Assembly: GCA_020832585.1 (NCBI GenBank)
Contig: JAFIEL010000015.1
Span: forward strand, 1-33,993
Reading direction: 5' to 3'
From: Natronohydrobacter sp.
GTDB taxonomy: Bacteria > Pseudomonadota > Alphaproteobacteria > Rhodobacterales > Rhodobacteraceae
DNA: 33,993 nucleotides
Shown: piece after piece, positions 1 to 8,472 of the stretch
Numbering within the stretch: position 1 is the first letter of the stretch
Layout of the letters: each line of letters starts with the position of its first letter
Translations under genes and position numbers: made by a program
The notes under the pieces: generated by a model
Database searches by the model: none
Told to the model about the DNA's origin: nothing
The model's input: only the letters and a program-made list of their open reading frames with translations

Positions 1-58
1 GCTTAGCCGCGTAAGGCGGGGTTCGCAGGCACCTGGCAACAGAAGCCTGCACTTTTCG
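1..58 (+). ncRNA. ssrA: Probable 3' end of permuted alphaproteobacterial tmRNA (partial)
   Basis: The first bases read GCT TAG (Ala-stop), as at the end of a tmRNA tag frame. A short helix CCGC (7-10)/GCGG (16-19) follows, then a strong hairpin GCAGGC (25-30)/GCCTGC (45-50) closed over the loop ACCTGGCAACAGAA, and then a TTTT run. In alphaproteobacteria the tmRNA gene is circularly permuted so that the coding piece comes last, and a GGCACCTGGCAACAGAAGCC-like hairpin after the tag stop matches my memory of that family. The position just before sspB, which encodes the adaptor for ssrA-tagged proteins, agrees with this. The tag frame and acceptor piece lie outside the window, so the call is tentative. 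Confidence 0.5.
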
Positions 59-165
59 CACATCGTAGTCGTTCTGAAAGCCGATAGCAGAATCTTGCAG
101 GGGCGGTTCAGTCTGGTCTTTCAATCGCGCGTGAAACTTTTAATGTAGCGATAAAGAGAGGGCAC

Positions 166-627
166 ATGAGTCGCGGAATTGATTACGGCAATCTGATGCA
201 TGACGCCATGCGGGGACTGATCCGCAAGGTCATGGAAGCCGTTGCGCGTGACGGTCTGCCTGGTGATCATCATTTTTTCATCACGATCGACACCACGCAT
301 CCAGAGATGCAGATGGCCGATTGGCTGCGCGAGCGCTACCCGGAAGAGATCACTCTGGTCGTGCAGCACTGGTTCGAAAATCTGACGGTTGAAGAAGACG
401 GTTTCGCGATCACCCTGAATTTCGGCAACGCCCCGGAACCGCTCTATATCCCTTTCGATTCGATCTCGACCTTTGTCGATCCATCGGTGGAATTCGGTCT
501 ACGCTTCGAATTGCATCATGATGACGACGACGATGAGGATGATGACGAAGAAGCGCCCATGCTTGAAGATGCGCCGCAAGAGCCGAAATCCGGCGAAGTG
601 GTGAGCCTGGATCGTTTTCGCAAGTGA
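166..627 (+). CDS. sspB: SspB family ClpXP adaptor (alphaproteobacterial type)
   Basis: This 153-aa protein matches the alphaproteobacterial SspB adaptor, which binds ssrA-tagged proteins and hands them to ClpXP in the cytoplasm. Residues 1-115 form the substrate-binding domain, starting MSRGIDYGNLMHDAMRG and containing ITIDTTHPEMQM and FDSISTFVDPSVEFGLRFEL. A very acidic linker (about residues 118-130, almost all Asp/Glu) follows. The C-terminal tail GEVVSLDRFRK has the position and character of the ClpX-docking motif. The ATG at 166 follows a GAGAGG ribosome site. Its substrate source (putative ssrA) lies directly upstream, and clpX and clpP follow after fumC, so the neighbourhood supports the role. 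Confidence 0.93.
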   Translation: MSRGIDYGNLMHDAMRGLIRKVMEAVARDGLPGDHHFFITIDTTHPEMQMADWLRERYPEEITLVVQHWFENLTVEEDGFAITLNFGNAPEPLYIPFDSISTFVDPSVEFGLRFELHHDDDDDEDDDEEAPMLEDAPQEPKSGEVVSLDRFRK

Positions 628-632
628 GGCTT

Positions 633-660
633 GGTATGCGACCGCATACCGATTGATTTT
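633..660 (+). terminator. Hairpin terminator after sspB
   Basis: A perfect 7-bp inverted repeat, GGTATGC (633-639) and GCATACC (644-650) with a GACC tetraloop, is followed by GATTGATTTT. It starts six bases after the sspB stop, as a rho-independent terminator would. The U-run is interrupted, so an operator or attenuator role ahead of fumC is also possible. Confidence 0.55.
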
Positions 661-714
661 CCCACGTCACCCCGCTAAGCACTGCACGAACAACCGTTGC
701 AAGGAGCTTTGCGC

Positions 715-2109
715 ATGACCGCCACCCGCCGCGAGACTGACAGTTTCGGCCCGCTCGATGTGCCTGCCGACAAATATTGGGGCGCGCAGACGCAACGCTC
801 GATCCTGAACTTCCCGATTGGCTGGGAACGCCAGCCTGTCCCGATCATCCGCGCGCTGGGGGCCATCAAATGGGCCTGCGCAATGATCAACATGGAGCAG
901 GGCGATCTGGACGAGACCCGTGGCAAGGCGATTGTTGCGGCCGCCGGGGAAGTGTTTGAGGGCAAGTTCGACGACAATTTCCCGCTGGTGGTCTGGCAGA
1001 CCGGATCAGGCACCCAGTCCAACATGAACGCCAATGAGGTGATCTCAAACCGCGCCATCGAAATGCTGGGCGGGGTGATGGGGTCGAAAGACCCGGTGCA
1101 TCCGAATGACCATTGCAACATGGGCCAGTCGAGCAATGACACCTTCCCGACAGCGATGCATGTCGCGATCGGGATGCTGGCGCGCGATGTGCTGTTGCCG
1201 GGTTTGGCCAAGCTGCAAGCAGCGCTTGCGGCCAAGTCCGAAGAGTTCAAGGATATCATCAAGATCGGGCGCACCCATACGCAGGACGCCACACCCCTGA
1301 CGCTGGGACAGGAATTCGGCGGCTATGCGCATCAGGTCAAGATGGGCATCGCGCGCATCGAGATGTGCCTGCCGCATATCTACGAGTTGGCGCAGGGCGG
1401 CACGGCGGTCGGCACCGGGCTGAATACGCGGGTCGGCTGGGATGTGAAGGTCGCAGCGCAACTGGCTGAAATCACAGGGCTTCCTTTCCGCACCGCCCCC
1501 AACAAGTTTGAAGCGCTTGCCGCGCATGACGCGATGGTCATGTTCTCTGGCGCGCTGAAAACCGTTGCAGCCTCGCTCTTCAAGATCGCCAATGACATGC
1601 GGCTTCTGGGCTCTGGACCGCGCTCGGGTCTGGGCGAGTTGATCCTGCCTGAGAATGAGCCCGGTTCCAGCATCATGCCCGGCAAGGTGAACCCGACCCA
1701 GGCCGAGGCGCTGACCATGGTCTGCGCACATGTGATGGGCAATGACGCTGCTGTGGGCTTTGCCGGGTCGCAGGGGCATTTCGAACTGAATGTCTACAAT
1801 CCGATGATGAGCTACAATGTGCTGCAGAGCATGCAACTTCTGGGCGATGCGGCGTCATCCTTCACGGATAATATGGTGGTCGGCACACAGGCCAATGTCG
1901 AGCGGATCGACCGGCTGATGAAGGAATCGCTGATGCTGGTCACGGCGCTTGCGCCGACGATTGGCTATGACAATGCAACCAAGGTCGCCAAGACCGCGCA
2001 TAAAAACGGCACGACGCTGCGCGAGGAAGCGATCAATCTGGGCTTTGTCGATGGCGAGACCTTCGACCGCGTCGTGCGGCCAGAGGATATGATCGGCCCC
2101 AAGGGCTGA
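715..2109 (+). CDS. fumC: Class II fumarate hydratase
   Basis: This 464-aa enzyme interconverts fumarate and malate in the TCA cycle as an iron-independent homotetramer. The family signature [11 protein letters not shown] lies at residues 317-327 in the mobile active-site loop, with catalytic Ser318. [10 protein letters not shown] with the conserved His188, and the substrate-contact segments [14 protein letters not shown] (97-109) and SSNDTFPT (139-146), are all intact. Length is normal for the family. The ATG at 715 has AAGGAG at 701-706. An in-frame TTG at 697 would add six residues but would put the start inside that ribosome site, so I reject it. The gene appears monocistronic, with hairpins on both sides. 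Confidence 0.97.
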   Translation: MTATRRETDSFGPLDVPADKYWGAQTQRSILNFPIGWERQPVPIIRALGAIKWACAMINMEQGDLDETRGKAIVAAAGEVFEGKFDDNFPLVVWQTGSGTQSNMNANEVISNRAIEMLGGVMGSKDPVHPNDHCNMGQSSNDTFPTAMHVAIGMLARDVLLPGLAKLQAALAAKSEEFKDIIKIGRTHTQDATPLTLGQEFGGYAHQVKMGIARIEMCLPHIYELAQGGTAVGTGLNTRVGWDVKVAAQLAEITGLPFRTAPNKFEALAAHDAMVMFSGALKTVAASLFKIANDMRLLGSGPRSGLGELILPENEPGSSIMPGKVNPTQAEALTMVCAHVMGNDAAVGFAGSQGHFELNVYNPMMSYNVLQSMQLLGDAASSFTDNMVVGTQANVERIDRLMKESLMLVTALAPTIGYDNATKVAKTAHKNGTTLREEAINLGFVDGETFDRVVRPEDMIGPKG

Positions 2110-2127
2110 TCTGACCTGCAAGACAGC

Positions 2128-2158
2128 AAAAACCCGGCCAGATGGCCGGGTTTTCTTT
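2128..2158. terminator. Bidirectional terminator between fumC and clpX
   Basis: The 11-bp stem AAAACCCGGCC (2129-2139)/GGCCGGGTTTT (2144-2154) has an AGAT loop and is flanked by A5 on the left and TTTTCTTT on the right. It is a good intrinsic terminator for both convergent genes. Confidence 0.9.
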
Positions 2159-2190
2159 GGATCATATCTGACGACAAGGACGGTCTGTGA

Positions 2191-3453
2191 TCAGCCCGCG
2201 CTGGCCGCCGCTTTCTTCGCATCCGTGTAAATGACCAGCGGCTTCGCGGCAGAGGTGGCGGCTTCCTCATTCACGACGACTTCGCTCACATTCTCCATGC
2301 CCGGCAATTCGAACATCGTATCAAGCAGGATATCCTCCAGAATCGAGCGCAGACCGCGTGCCCCTGTCTTGCGCGCAATCGCGCGCTTGGCGATCGCCCT
2401 TAGCGCTTCTTCGGTGAAGCTCAGGTCTACACCCTCGATATCGAAAAGCTTCTGATACTGTTTGACCAAGGCATTCTTGGGCTGGGTCAGGATCGTGACC
2501 AGAGCATCCTCGTCCAGATCCATCAGCGTGGCCACCACAGGCAGACGACCCACGAATTCCGGAATCAGGCCGAATTTCAACAGATCCTCGGGTTCCAGCT
2601 GTTTCAGGGACTGGCCAATGGTGATCTGGCTTTCGTCCTTTACATCCGCACCAAAGCCAATCGCCGTGCCTTTGCCGCGCTGGTTGATGATCCGGTCAAG
2701 CCCGGCAAAGGCCCCGCCGCAGATAAAGAGGATATTCGTCGTGTCCACTTGCAGGAATTCCTGCTGCGGATGCTTGCGCCCGCCTTGTGGGGGCACAGAG
2801 GCGACAGTGCCTTCCATCAGCTTCAACAACGCCTGCTGCACCCCTTCGCCCGACACGTCGCGGGTGATAGAGGGGTTGTCGGACTTGCGGGTGATCTTGT
2901 CCACCTCGTCAATATAGACGATGCCGCGCTGCGCGCGTTCGACATTGTATTCGGATGCCTGCAACAGCTTGAGGATGATGTTTTCCACATCCTCGCCGAC
3001 ATAACCCGCTTCCGTCAGCGTCGTCGCATCGGCCATTGTGAACGGCACATCCAGGATGCGCGCCAGCGTCTGCGCCAGAAGCGTCTTGCCGCAGCCCGTG
3101 GGGCCGATCAGCAGGATATTGGATTTCGACAGTTCCACTTCACCGGATTTGCCGGAGTGGTTGAGCCGCTTGTAATGGTTGTGCACAGCGACGGACAGGA
3201 CGCGCTTGGCCTGTTCCTGCCCGATCACATAGTCATCAAGCACGTTGCAGATTTCGCGCGGGGTCGGCACGCCGTCGGTGGATTTCAATCCGCCCGACTT
3301 TGTTTCCTCGCGGATGATATCCATGCACAGTTCGACACATTCATCGCAAATAAAGACTGTTGGCCCCGCGATCAGCTTGCGCACTTCATGCTGGCTCTTG
3401 CCGCAGAAAGAGCAGTAAAGCGTGTTCTTGCTGTCTGAATCGGATGTCGGCAT
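2191..3453 (-). CDS. clpX: ATP-dependent Clp protease ATP-binding subunit ClpX
   Basis: This 420-aa AAA+ unfoldase forms a hexamer that recognises, unfolds and threads substrates into ClpP. The N-terminal zinc-binding domain has Cys14, Cys17, Cys36 and Cys39. Walker A is GPTGCGKT (117-124) and Walker B is IVYIDE (178-183). The pore loop GYVG is at 150-153, the RKH loop at 226-228, and the IGF loop that docks on ClpP at 265-267. The start [10 protein letters not shown] puts the zinc finger at the usual distance from the N-terminus. clpP lies upstream on the same strand after a 153-bp gap with its own candidate promoter, so the two may be transcribed together and separately. Confidence 0.98.
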   Translation of the reverse strand: MPTSDSDSKNTLYCSFCGKSQHEVRKLIAGPTVFICDECVELCMDIIREETKSGGLKSTDGVPTPREICNVLDDYVIGQEQAKRVLSVAVHNHYKRLNHSGKSGEVELSKSNILLIGPTGCGKTLLAQTLARILDVPFTMADATTLTEAGYVGEDVENIILKLLQASEYNVERAQRGIVYIDEVDKITRKSDNPSITRDVSGEGVQQALLKLMEGTVASVPPQGGRKHPQQEFLQVDTTNILFICGGAFAGLDRIINQRGKGTAIGFGADVKDESQITIGQSLKQLEPEDLLKFGLIPEFVGRLPVVATLMDLDEDALVTILTQPKNALVKQYQKLFDIEGVDLSFTEEALRAIAKRAIARKTGARGLRSILEDILLDTMFELPGMENVSEVVVNEEAATSAAKPLVIYTDAKKAAASAG

Positions 3454-3524
3454 TTCAAACCTCTGTGGTCTCTACTGCGATAGGCGTCTGGATCGTCGGG
3501 GCGTTGGTCGCCTTCTTGCCCTCT

Positions 3525-3553
3525 AGGGTAGGCGAGAGCGGGGGGCGGGACAA
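3525..3553 (-). promoter_or_regulatory. Possible promoter for clpX
   Basis: On the minus strand TTGTCC (3553-3548) is separated by 17 bases from TACCCT (3530-3525), about 72 bases before the clpX start. Both hexamers are imperfect matches to the housekeeping consensus, so this is tentative. Confidence 0.3.
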
Positions 3554-3606
3554 TGCAAAACTGCGCCGCCGCCCTGATTTCCCGCACTTGCCCGGATCAC
3601 GTTTCC

Positions 3607-4230
3607 TCATGCGCTGCCAGAATCGGCGCGTGATGTCACGATCTCGTCGATCAAGCCCCAATCCTTCGCCATTTCGGCGGTCATGAAGTTGTCGCGCTCA
3701 AGGGCATCCTCGACCTTTTTCAGGGTCTGGCCCGTGTGCTTGACATAGATCTTGTTCAGCCGTTCTTTCAGTTCCAGAATCTCGCGCGCATGGATCGAGA
3801 TGTCGGTCGCCTGACCCTGAAACCCGCCAGAGGGCTGGTGCACCATGATCCGCGAATTGGGCAACGAGAAGCGCATCCCCTTTTCGCCCGCACAAAGCAG
3901 CAGCGAGCCCATCGAGGCCGCCTGGCCCACGACCAGCGTCGAGACCTTGGGCTTGATATACTGCATCGTGTCATAGATCGACAGGCCCGAGGTGACGACG
4001 CCGCCGGGGCTGTTGATATACATCGAAATTTCTTTCGACGGATTCTCGGCTTCCAAATGCAGAAGCTGGGCCACGATCAGGCTGGCCATGCCGTCATGCA
4101 CCGGGCCGGTGACGAAGATGATGCGCTCTTTCAGCAGGCGCGAGAAGATATCATAGGCCCGCTCGCCCCGGCTGGTCTGTTCGACGACCATGGGAACAAG
4201 GTTCATGTAGGTTTCAATCGGATCGCGCAT
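3607..4230 (-). CDS. clpP: ATP-dependent Clp protease proteolytic subunit
   Basis: This 207-aa serine protease is the barrel component of ClpXP and possibly ClpAP. The catalytic triad is visible as Ser106 in GQAASMGS, His131 in [10 protein letters not shown] and Asp180 in [12 protein letters not shown]. Length and the N-terminal segment [28 protein letters not shown] are typical for proteobacterial ClpP with a short propeptide. The ATG at 4230 follows AAAGGCAGGCAG. It is transcribed in the order clpP then clpX, as in many bacteria but without tig upstream. The upstream neighbour on the same strand is a PIN-domain gene. Confidence 0.98.
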   Translation of the reverse strand: MRDPIETYMNLVPMVVEQTSRGERAYDIFSRLLKERIIFVTGPVHDGMASLIVAQLLHLEAENPSKEISMYINSPGGVVTSGLSIYDTMQYIKPKVSTLVVGQAASMGSLLLCAGEKGMRFSLPNSRIMVHQPSGGFQGQATDISIHAREILELKERLNKIYVKHTGQTLKKVEDALERDNFMTAEMAKDWGLIDEIVTSRADSGSA

Positions 4231-4293
4231 CTGCCTGCCTTTGTGACTGTGACCACTCTGGTCGTCTGGTGATATCGGAACTCTGTTGACAGA

Positions 4294-4322
4294 ATCTTAG
4301 TGCTGCGCTTTCCCAGCCGCAA
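4294..4322 (-). promoter_or_regulatory. Promoter of clpP
   Basis: On the minus strand TTGCGG (4322-4317) and TAAGAT (4299-4294) are 17 bases apart, predicting a start near 4287 and a leader of about 57 bases. The same stretch reads CCCCTTGCGG and CACTAAGAT, so a heat-shock sigma factor could also use it. The choice between the two is inference. Confidence 0.5.
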
Positions 4323-4356
4323 GGGGAGGCAGGGATTTTGTGGTTTTGACGCAGTC

Positions 4357-4896
4357 TCACCCCAAGGCCTTGCCAAGTCTGGGCAGTCTTGCGCGTTTGA
4401 GAAGCGCGCGCAAAGGCTGGTCACGGCCAGAGAGGGATTCGGTCCTGACATGCACAGACCGGACAGCGGTTTCCACCGCCGATGCGTCGATAAGCCAGCG
4501 TTCCATCAGGAAATCATCGGGGCTTTGCGCCTGCACGCCCTCGGGGGCAAGCGCGCGGTTGGGAAAATCGCGCAGGTTCAGCGTGACGATCAGGGCCGCG
4601 CCGCCTGCAATCGCCGTGGCCAGCACATGCGCATCAGCGGGGTCAGGCAGCCACAGGCGCGTTTCCAGATCGGGGTTCGCGATGATCTCGGCTTCGGGCC
4701 ATGTGCTGCGCAGCATCGCGATTTCGCCCGACGCGATGGCCGCGCCCTCTGGTCCCAGCCGGGCGGCCGCGCGTTGCCATTCGCCAAGGATGCGGGCCGA
4801 CCAGAGCGGCGTGAACCCGCCCTGCGCCGCAAAGCCCATCAGGATTTCGCGCAGCACACTCGGGTAGAGCACGCAGGCGTCGAGGACTGCCCTCAT
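4357..4896 (-). CDS. PIN-domain protein (RSP_2648-like), putative RNase
   Basis: This 179-aa protein has a PIN nuclease fold starting MRAVLDACVLYPS. The acidic metal-binding positions seem intact: Asp6, Glu39 (ILGEW), Asp88 (DPADAHVLA) and Asp110 (LNLRDF). PIN domains are magnesium-dependent ribonucleases and include VapC-type toxins. The sequence resembles the Rhodobacter RSP_2648 family. The start codon overlaps the stop of the upstream RNA methyltransferase gene in an ATGA tetranucleotide, implying coupled translation. An in-frame extension upstream exists but would overlap the methyltransferase by about 180 bases. No antitoxin-like small gene lies beside it. Target and physiological role are unknown. 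Confidence 0.85.
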   Translation of the reverse strand: MRAVLDACVLYPSVLREILMGFAAQGGFTPLWSARILGEWQRAAARLGPEGAAIASGEIAMLRSTWPEAEIIANPDLETRLWLPDPADAHVLATAIAGGAALIVTLNLRDFPNRALAPEGVQAQSPDDFLMERWLIDASAVETAVRSVHVRTESLSGRDQPLRALLKRARLPRLGKALG

Positions 4897-6086
4897 GCAT
4901 CCAGCCGGAAGAACACCGCTTTCAGATAACCGCTTTCGGCCAGTTGCGGCAATTGCGGATGGTCTGGCCCGGCGAAACCGGTATGGATCAACTGCCCGCG
5001 CCGGCCCGCGCGTCCGATCCCGCGCGCGGATGCGTTGCGAAAACTGGTCAGGTCCGCCGCATGCGAGCAGGAGCACAGGCCCAGATAGCCCCCCGGCGCG
5101 ACAAGGGGGGATGCGAGTTTCGCCACGCGCTCATAGGCGCGCAGACCTGCGCTCAGCGCTTCCTTGTTGGGCGCGAAAGCGGGCGGGTCGCAAACCACCA
5201 AATCAAACTGCGCGCCTTCTTTTGCAAGGGTTTCCATGACCGCGAAAGCGTCACCCTGCCGCGTGGTGAAGCGTGCTGCGCTGCCAGACGCGCTTGCCCC
5301 CTGTTCTGCCAGCGCCAGCGCCGGGGCCGAACTGTCCACGGCCAACGCGCTCTCTGCGCCAGCGGCAAGCGCGGCAAGGGAAAACCCGCCCACATGGCTG
5401 AAAACATCAAGCACCCTCGCGCCCTTGGCCAGCGTTGCGGCAAAGGCATGGTTCGGGCGCTGGTCGAAGAACAACCCGGTTTTCTGCCCGCCCAGCAGGT
5501 CCGCCATATAGGTCGCGCCATTCATCGGCACCGGCACCGGGCCGTCGAGGGGGCCGCGATAAAGCGTTGTTTCCTCGCCCAAACCTTCCAGAACGCGGGC
5601 ACGGCCAGAGCCGTTCTTGACAATCGTGCTGACGCCCGTGACCGCGCGCAACGCCTCTGCCAGCATGTCGAAATGCGTTTCGGCCCAGGCCGCATTGGGC
5701 TGGATCACGGCGGCATCGCCAAAGCGGTCGATCACGATTCCGGGCAGGCCATCGGCTTCGGCATGGACAAGGCGGTAGAACGGGGAATCAAACAGGCGAT
5801 CACGATGCGCGCTTGCATGGCGCAGCTTGTCTGTCAGCCAGTTCAGGTCGATCATTGCATCCGGGTCGCGATCGAGTATCCGCGCAATGATCTTCGAATT
5901 GGGATTGACCGTCACCACACCCAAGGCGCGGCGCTCGGCATCTTCCAGTCGCGCGAATGTTCCGGGCACAAGCGCGCGGGTGCGCCGGTCTGTGACCAGT
6001 TCATTGGCAAAGACCCAGGGAAAACCGTGACGGATGGCACGGGCTTCGGCCTTGGGCATCAGGCGGATGATGGGAAGATCTGACAT
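4893..6086 (-). CDS. Class I SAM-dependent RNA methyltransferase (RlmI-like, RSP_2647-like)
   Basis: This 397-aa protein has the RlmI layout. A PUA-like N-terminus (about residues 1-75, with RHGFPWVFANEL) is followed by a central segment ending in GGQKTGLFFDQR (199-210). Then comes a Rossmann methyltransferase domain with SAM motif VLDVFSHVGGFS (225-236), the motif-IV-like CDPPAF (299-304) and LCSCSH (338-342), whose Cys is expected to be catalytic for cytosine C5 methylation. By family it probably modifies 23S rRNA, but the exact site cannot be read here. The ATG at 6086 follows AAAGGA. An ATG 36 bases upstream in frame would read through that ribosome site. It is coupled to the downstream PIN gene. 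Confidence 0.85.
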   Translation of the reverse strand: MSDLPIIRLMPKAEARAIRHGFPWVFANELVTDRRTRALVPGTFARLEDAERRALGVVTVNPNSKIIARILDRDPDAMIDLNWLTDKLRHASAHRDRLFDSPFYRLVHAEADGLPGIVIDRFGDAAVIQPNAAWAETHFDMLAEALRAVTGVSTIVKNGSGRARVLEGLGEETTLYRGPLDGPVPVPMNGATYMADLLGGQKTGLFFDQRPNHAFAATLAKGARVLDVFSHVGGFSLAALAAGAESALAVDSSAPALALAEQGASASGSAARFTTRQGDAFAVMETLAKEGAQFDLVVCDPPAFAPNKEALSAGLRAYERVAKLASPLVAPGGYLGLCSCSHAADLTSFRNASARGIGRAGRRGQLIHTGFAGPDHPQLPQLAESGYLKAVFFRLDA

Positions 6087-6128
6087 CTGGGGCGGTCCTT
6101 TGTCGACATGCCCCTGTGCCATAGGGCA

Positions 6129-6156
6129 GGGCCGGGGTTTTGGAAAGCCCCGGCCC
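6129..6156. terminator. GC-rich hairpin downstream of the 54-aa gene
   Basis: A 9-bp inverted repeat, GGGCCGGGG (6129-6137)/CCCCGGCCC (6148-6156), lies between the stop of the 54-aa gene and the start of the methyltransferase gene on the minus strand. It has no U-tract on either strand, so it may pause or terminate only weakly. Confidence 0.4.
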
Positions 6157-6169
6157 GTGCGTTATGGGA

Positions 6170-6334
6170 TCAGGCTTCGGCCTTGCCGGTCGTTGCGTTC
6201 TGGAAGAACGCCACGATTTTCGCTTTCAGGCGGGCGAAACCGGCCGCGAAGACTTCCGCGCGCATGCGGCGCGCTTCGGCTTCGATTTGCAGGACGTCAA
6301 CGATGACGGGTTGGGTGTCTTTGATCTCAAACAT
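6170..6334 (-). CDS. Small conserved protein, RSP_7527-like, 54 aa
   Basis: This 54-aa product begins MFEIKDTQPVIVDVLQIEAEARRM and is mostly predicted amphipathic helix (residues 14-45) with alternating Ala, Arg and hydrophobic residues. The ATG at 6334 has an AAGAGAG ribosome site. Longer in-frame starts up to 6433 have no such site and add an unrelated, low-complexity N-terminus. It resembles a short protein family annotated only by its Rhodobacter locus (RSP_7527), distantly reminiscent of YjiS/DUF1127-type small proteins. That memory is not firm. Function unknown. It precedes the methyltransferase/PIN pair on the same strand, separated by a GC-rich hairpin. Confidence 0.7.
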   Translation of the reverse strand: MFEIKDTQPVIVDVLQIEAEARRMRAEVFAAGFARLKAKIVAFFQNATTGKAEA

Positions 6335-6457
6335 GGCTCTCTTGCCTCGGGTTCTTGTTACGCAGCTCAGATAGTCGCCGCGCTGCGGCATTGCGACAGA
6401 CAAATCTGTAATCCCGCCATGCATGGCTTGCATGGCTATCGCGGACAGATCAGGGAA

Positions 6458-6486
6458 TTGAATTGTTAGCGCTAACTGCCTATATG
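6458..6486 (+). promoter_or_regulatory. edd promoter with LacI-type operator in the spacer
   Basis: TTGAAT (6458-6463) and TATATG (6481-6486) are exactly 17 bases apart. The spacer contains the perfect 12-bp palindrome GTTAGCGCTAAC (6465-6476), which has the central CG and half-sites typical of LacI-family operators. A repressor bound there would block RNA polymerase directly. The edd start is 42 bases beyond the -10 element. The regulator gene is not in the window. Confidence 0.75.
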
Positions 6487-6528
6487 TCCTGAAACCGATT
6501 CCCCACTTGCCGGATGATGGAGACCCTG

Positions 6529-8334
6529 ATGCCCCTCGATCCTCGCCTTGAAGCTGTGACAGACCGTATCAAGACCCGCTCACACGCGCGCCGTTCGGCC
6601 TATCTGGCCCGGATGCACGCTGCAGCGGAAGCGGGACCGGCTCGGGCGCATCTCACTTGCGGAAATCAAGCCCATGCCTATGCCGCGATGGAGACGGACA
6701 AGGACGCCCTGGCCGCAGGCCGCGCGCCCAATCTGGGCATCGTCACGGCCTATAATGACATGCTGTCGGCGCATCAACCGTTCGAAACCTACCCCGAGAT
6801 CATTCGCCGCGCGGCCCGCGCGGCAGGGGGCACGGCGCAAGTGGCAGGCGGCGTGCCTGCCATGTGCGACGGTGTCACGCAGGGCCAGCCGGGGATGGAA
6901 TTGTCGCTCTTCTCGCGCGATGTGATCGCGCTCTCGGCAGGGGTGGCGATGTCGCATAACTGTTTTGATGCGGCAGTGTGGCTGGGGGTCTGCGACAAGA
7001 TCGTGCCGGGGCTGGTGATGGCGGCGGCGACTTTCGGGCATGTGCCTGCGGTCTTTGTTCCGGCGGGGCCGATGACCAGCGGCTTGCCCAATGACGAGAA
7101 AGCCAAGGTGCGCCAGAAATTCGCCCAAGGTGAAATCGGGCGCGAGGAATTGATGAAGGCCGAAATGGCCAGCTATCACGGTCCCGGCACCTGCACCTTC
7201 TACGGCACGGCCAATACGAACCAGATGCTGATGGAATTCATGGGCCTGCACATGCCCGGCGCGGCTTTCGTCAATCCCGGCACGCCGCTGCGCGAGGCGC
7301 TGACCGTGGCCGCGACCGAACGCGCGCTGGCGATCACGGCGCAGGGCAATGACTACCGACCTGCCGGGCAGGTTCTGGACGAGCGCGCTTTCGTCAACGG
7401 GATCGTGGGGTTGATGGCAACAGGTGGCTCGACCAATCTGGTGCTGCATCTGCCTGCGATGGCGCGGGCTGCAGGGATCGAACTGACGCTTGAGGATTTT
7501 GCCGATATCTCGGAGATGGTGCCCTTGATGGCCAAAGTCTATCCCAACGGGCTGGCCGATGTGAACCATTTCCATGCGGCCGGTGGTCTGGGCTACATGA
7601 TCGGGGAATTGCTCGATGCCGGGTTGTTGCACGACGATGTCTGCACCATCGCAGGCGATGGCTTGAAACGTTATGCGCAAGAACCGAAGCTGAAAGACGG
7701 CGTTCTGGTCTGGGAAGATGGTGCAGGGACAAGCCTGAATGACCGCATCCTGCGGCCTGCGCATGATGCCTTCCAGCCCACCGGGGGCTTGCGGCAACTG
7801 GCGGGCAATCTGGGGCAAGGGGTGATCAAGACCTCGGCTGTGGACCCTTCGCGCCATGTGATCGAGGCGCGCGCACGGATTTTCCACGATCAGCCAAGCG
7901 TCAAGGCCGCGTTTCAGGCGGGCGAGATCACCGAGGATACGATTGTCGTCGTGCGATTTCAGGGGCCTGCGGCGAACGGAATGCCGGAACTTCATTCGCT
8001 GACGCCCATTCTGGCTGTGTTGCAGGATCGCGGCTTGAAAGTCGCGCTGGTGACAGATGGGCGCATGTCCGGTGCCAGCGGCAAGGTGCCTGCCGCGATC
8101 CATGTTGCGCCGGAAGCGGCCAAGGGCGGGCCCCTCGCGAAACTGCGGGATGGAGACCTAGTGCGGCTTGATGCCGTGGCGGGGCGGCTGGATGTGCTGG
8201 AAGAGGGGTTCGAGACGCGCGAGGCGGTCACGGTCGATCTCAGCGCCAACGGGTTCGGGATCGGGCGCGAATTGTTCGGGATGTTCCGCGCGAATGTCGG
8301 GGATTCGACCGAAGGGGCAAGCGTGGTGCTCTGA
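6529..8334 (+). CDS. edd: Phosphogluconate dehydratase (Entner-Doudoroff)
   Basis: This 601-aa enzyme of the IlvD/Edd family dehydrates 6-phosphogluconate to 2-keto-3-deoxy-6-phosphogluconate. It belongs to Edd rather than IlvD by the N-terminal segment [24 protein letters not shown], by [16 protein letters not shown] (111-126), and by [18 protein letters not shown], with cysteines that can hold the Fe-S cluster. The C-terminal [22 protein letters not shown] motif region is also intact. I chose the ATG at 6529, which has GGAG at 6519-6522. An ATG at 6514 would add five residues across that site. The partner aldolase gene eda is not next to it. It appears monocistronic under a LacI-type operator. 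Confidence 0.96.
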   Translation: MPLDPRLEAVTDRIKTRSHARRSAYLARMHAAAEAGPARAHLTCGNQAHAYAAMETDKDALAAGRAPNLGIVTAYNDMLSAHQPFETYPEIIRRAARAAGGTAQVAGGVPAMCDGVTQGQPGMELSLFSRDVIALSAGVAMSHNCFDAAVWLGVCDKIVPGLVMAAATFGHVPAVFVPAGPMTSGLPNDEKAKVRQKFAQGEIGREELMKAEMASYHGPGTCTFYGTANTNQMLMEFMGLHMPGAAFVNPGTPLREALTVAATERALAITAQGNDYRPAGQVLDERAFVNGIVGLMATGGSTNLVLHLPAMARAAGIELTLEDFADISEMVPLMAKVYPNGLADVNHFHAAGGLGYMIGELLDAGLLHDDVCTIAGDGLKRYAQEPKLKDGVLVWEDGAGTSLNDRILRPAHDAFQPTGGLRQLAGNLGQGVIKTSAVDPSRHVIEARARIFHDQPSVKAAFQAGEITEDTIVVVRFQGPAANGMPELHSLTPILAVLQDRGLKVALVTDGRMSGASGKVPAAIHVAPEAAKGGPLAKLRDGDLVRLDAVAGRLDVLEEGFETREAVTVDLSANGFGIGRELFGMFRANVGDSTEGASVVL

Positions 8335-8431
8335 GCGCGGTGGTGGGGTGATACCCAGCCTGCATCCGCCGGAATATCCTGCCGATTGCGCCATGCACCA
8401 CCGGAGGGCGACAGTCCCGACATGGCCCGCA

Positions 8432-8465
8432 GCCCCCTTGATGGGGGCAAGGGGCATCCCCCCTT
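8432..8465. repeat. Two adjacent GC-rich hairpins between convergent genes
   Basis: GCCCCC/GGGGGC (8432-8437, 8443-8448) with a TTGAT loop is followed immediately by AAGGGG/CCCCTT (8449-8454, 8460-8465) with a CATCC loop. They lie between the convergent ends of edd and the M48 peptidase gene and probably help end transcription, although neither has a clear U-run. Confidence 0.45.
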
Positions 8466-8472
8466 CTGCGCT

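Noticed and set aside
4357-4896. Classical VapBC toxin-antitoxin locus
   Set aside because: The PIN gene has no small antitoxin gene beside it; its partner is a 397-aa RNA methyltransferase. I therefore report it as a nuclease of unknown role.
6421-6437. Tandem GCATGGCTT repeat upstream of edd
   Set aside because: Only two partial copies of nine bases, outside the promoter. Too little to call an operator.
6580-8103. A 507-codon open frame antisense to edd
   Set aside because: It lies wholly within edd, has His/Arg/Gln-rich content typical of the reverse frame of a GC-rich gene, and has no ribosome site.
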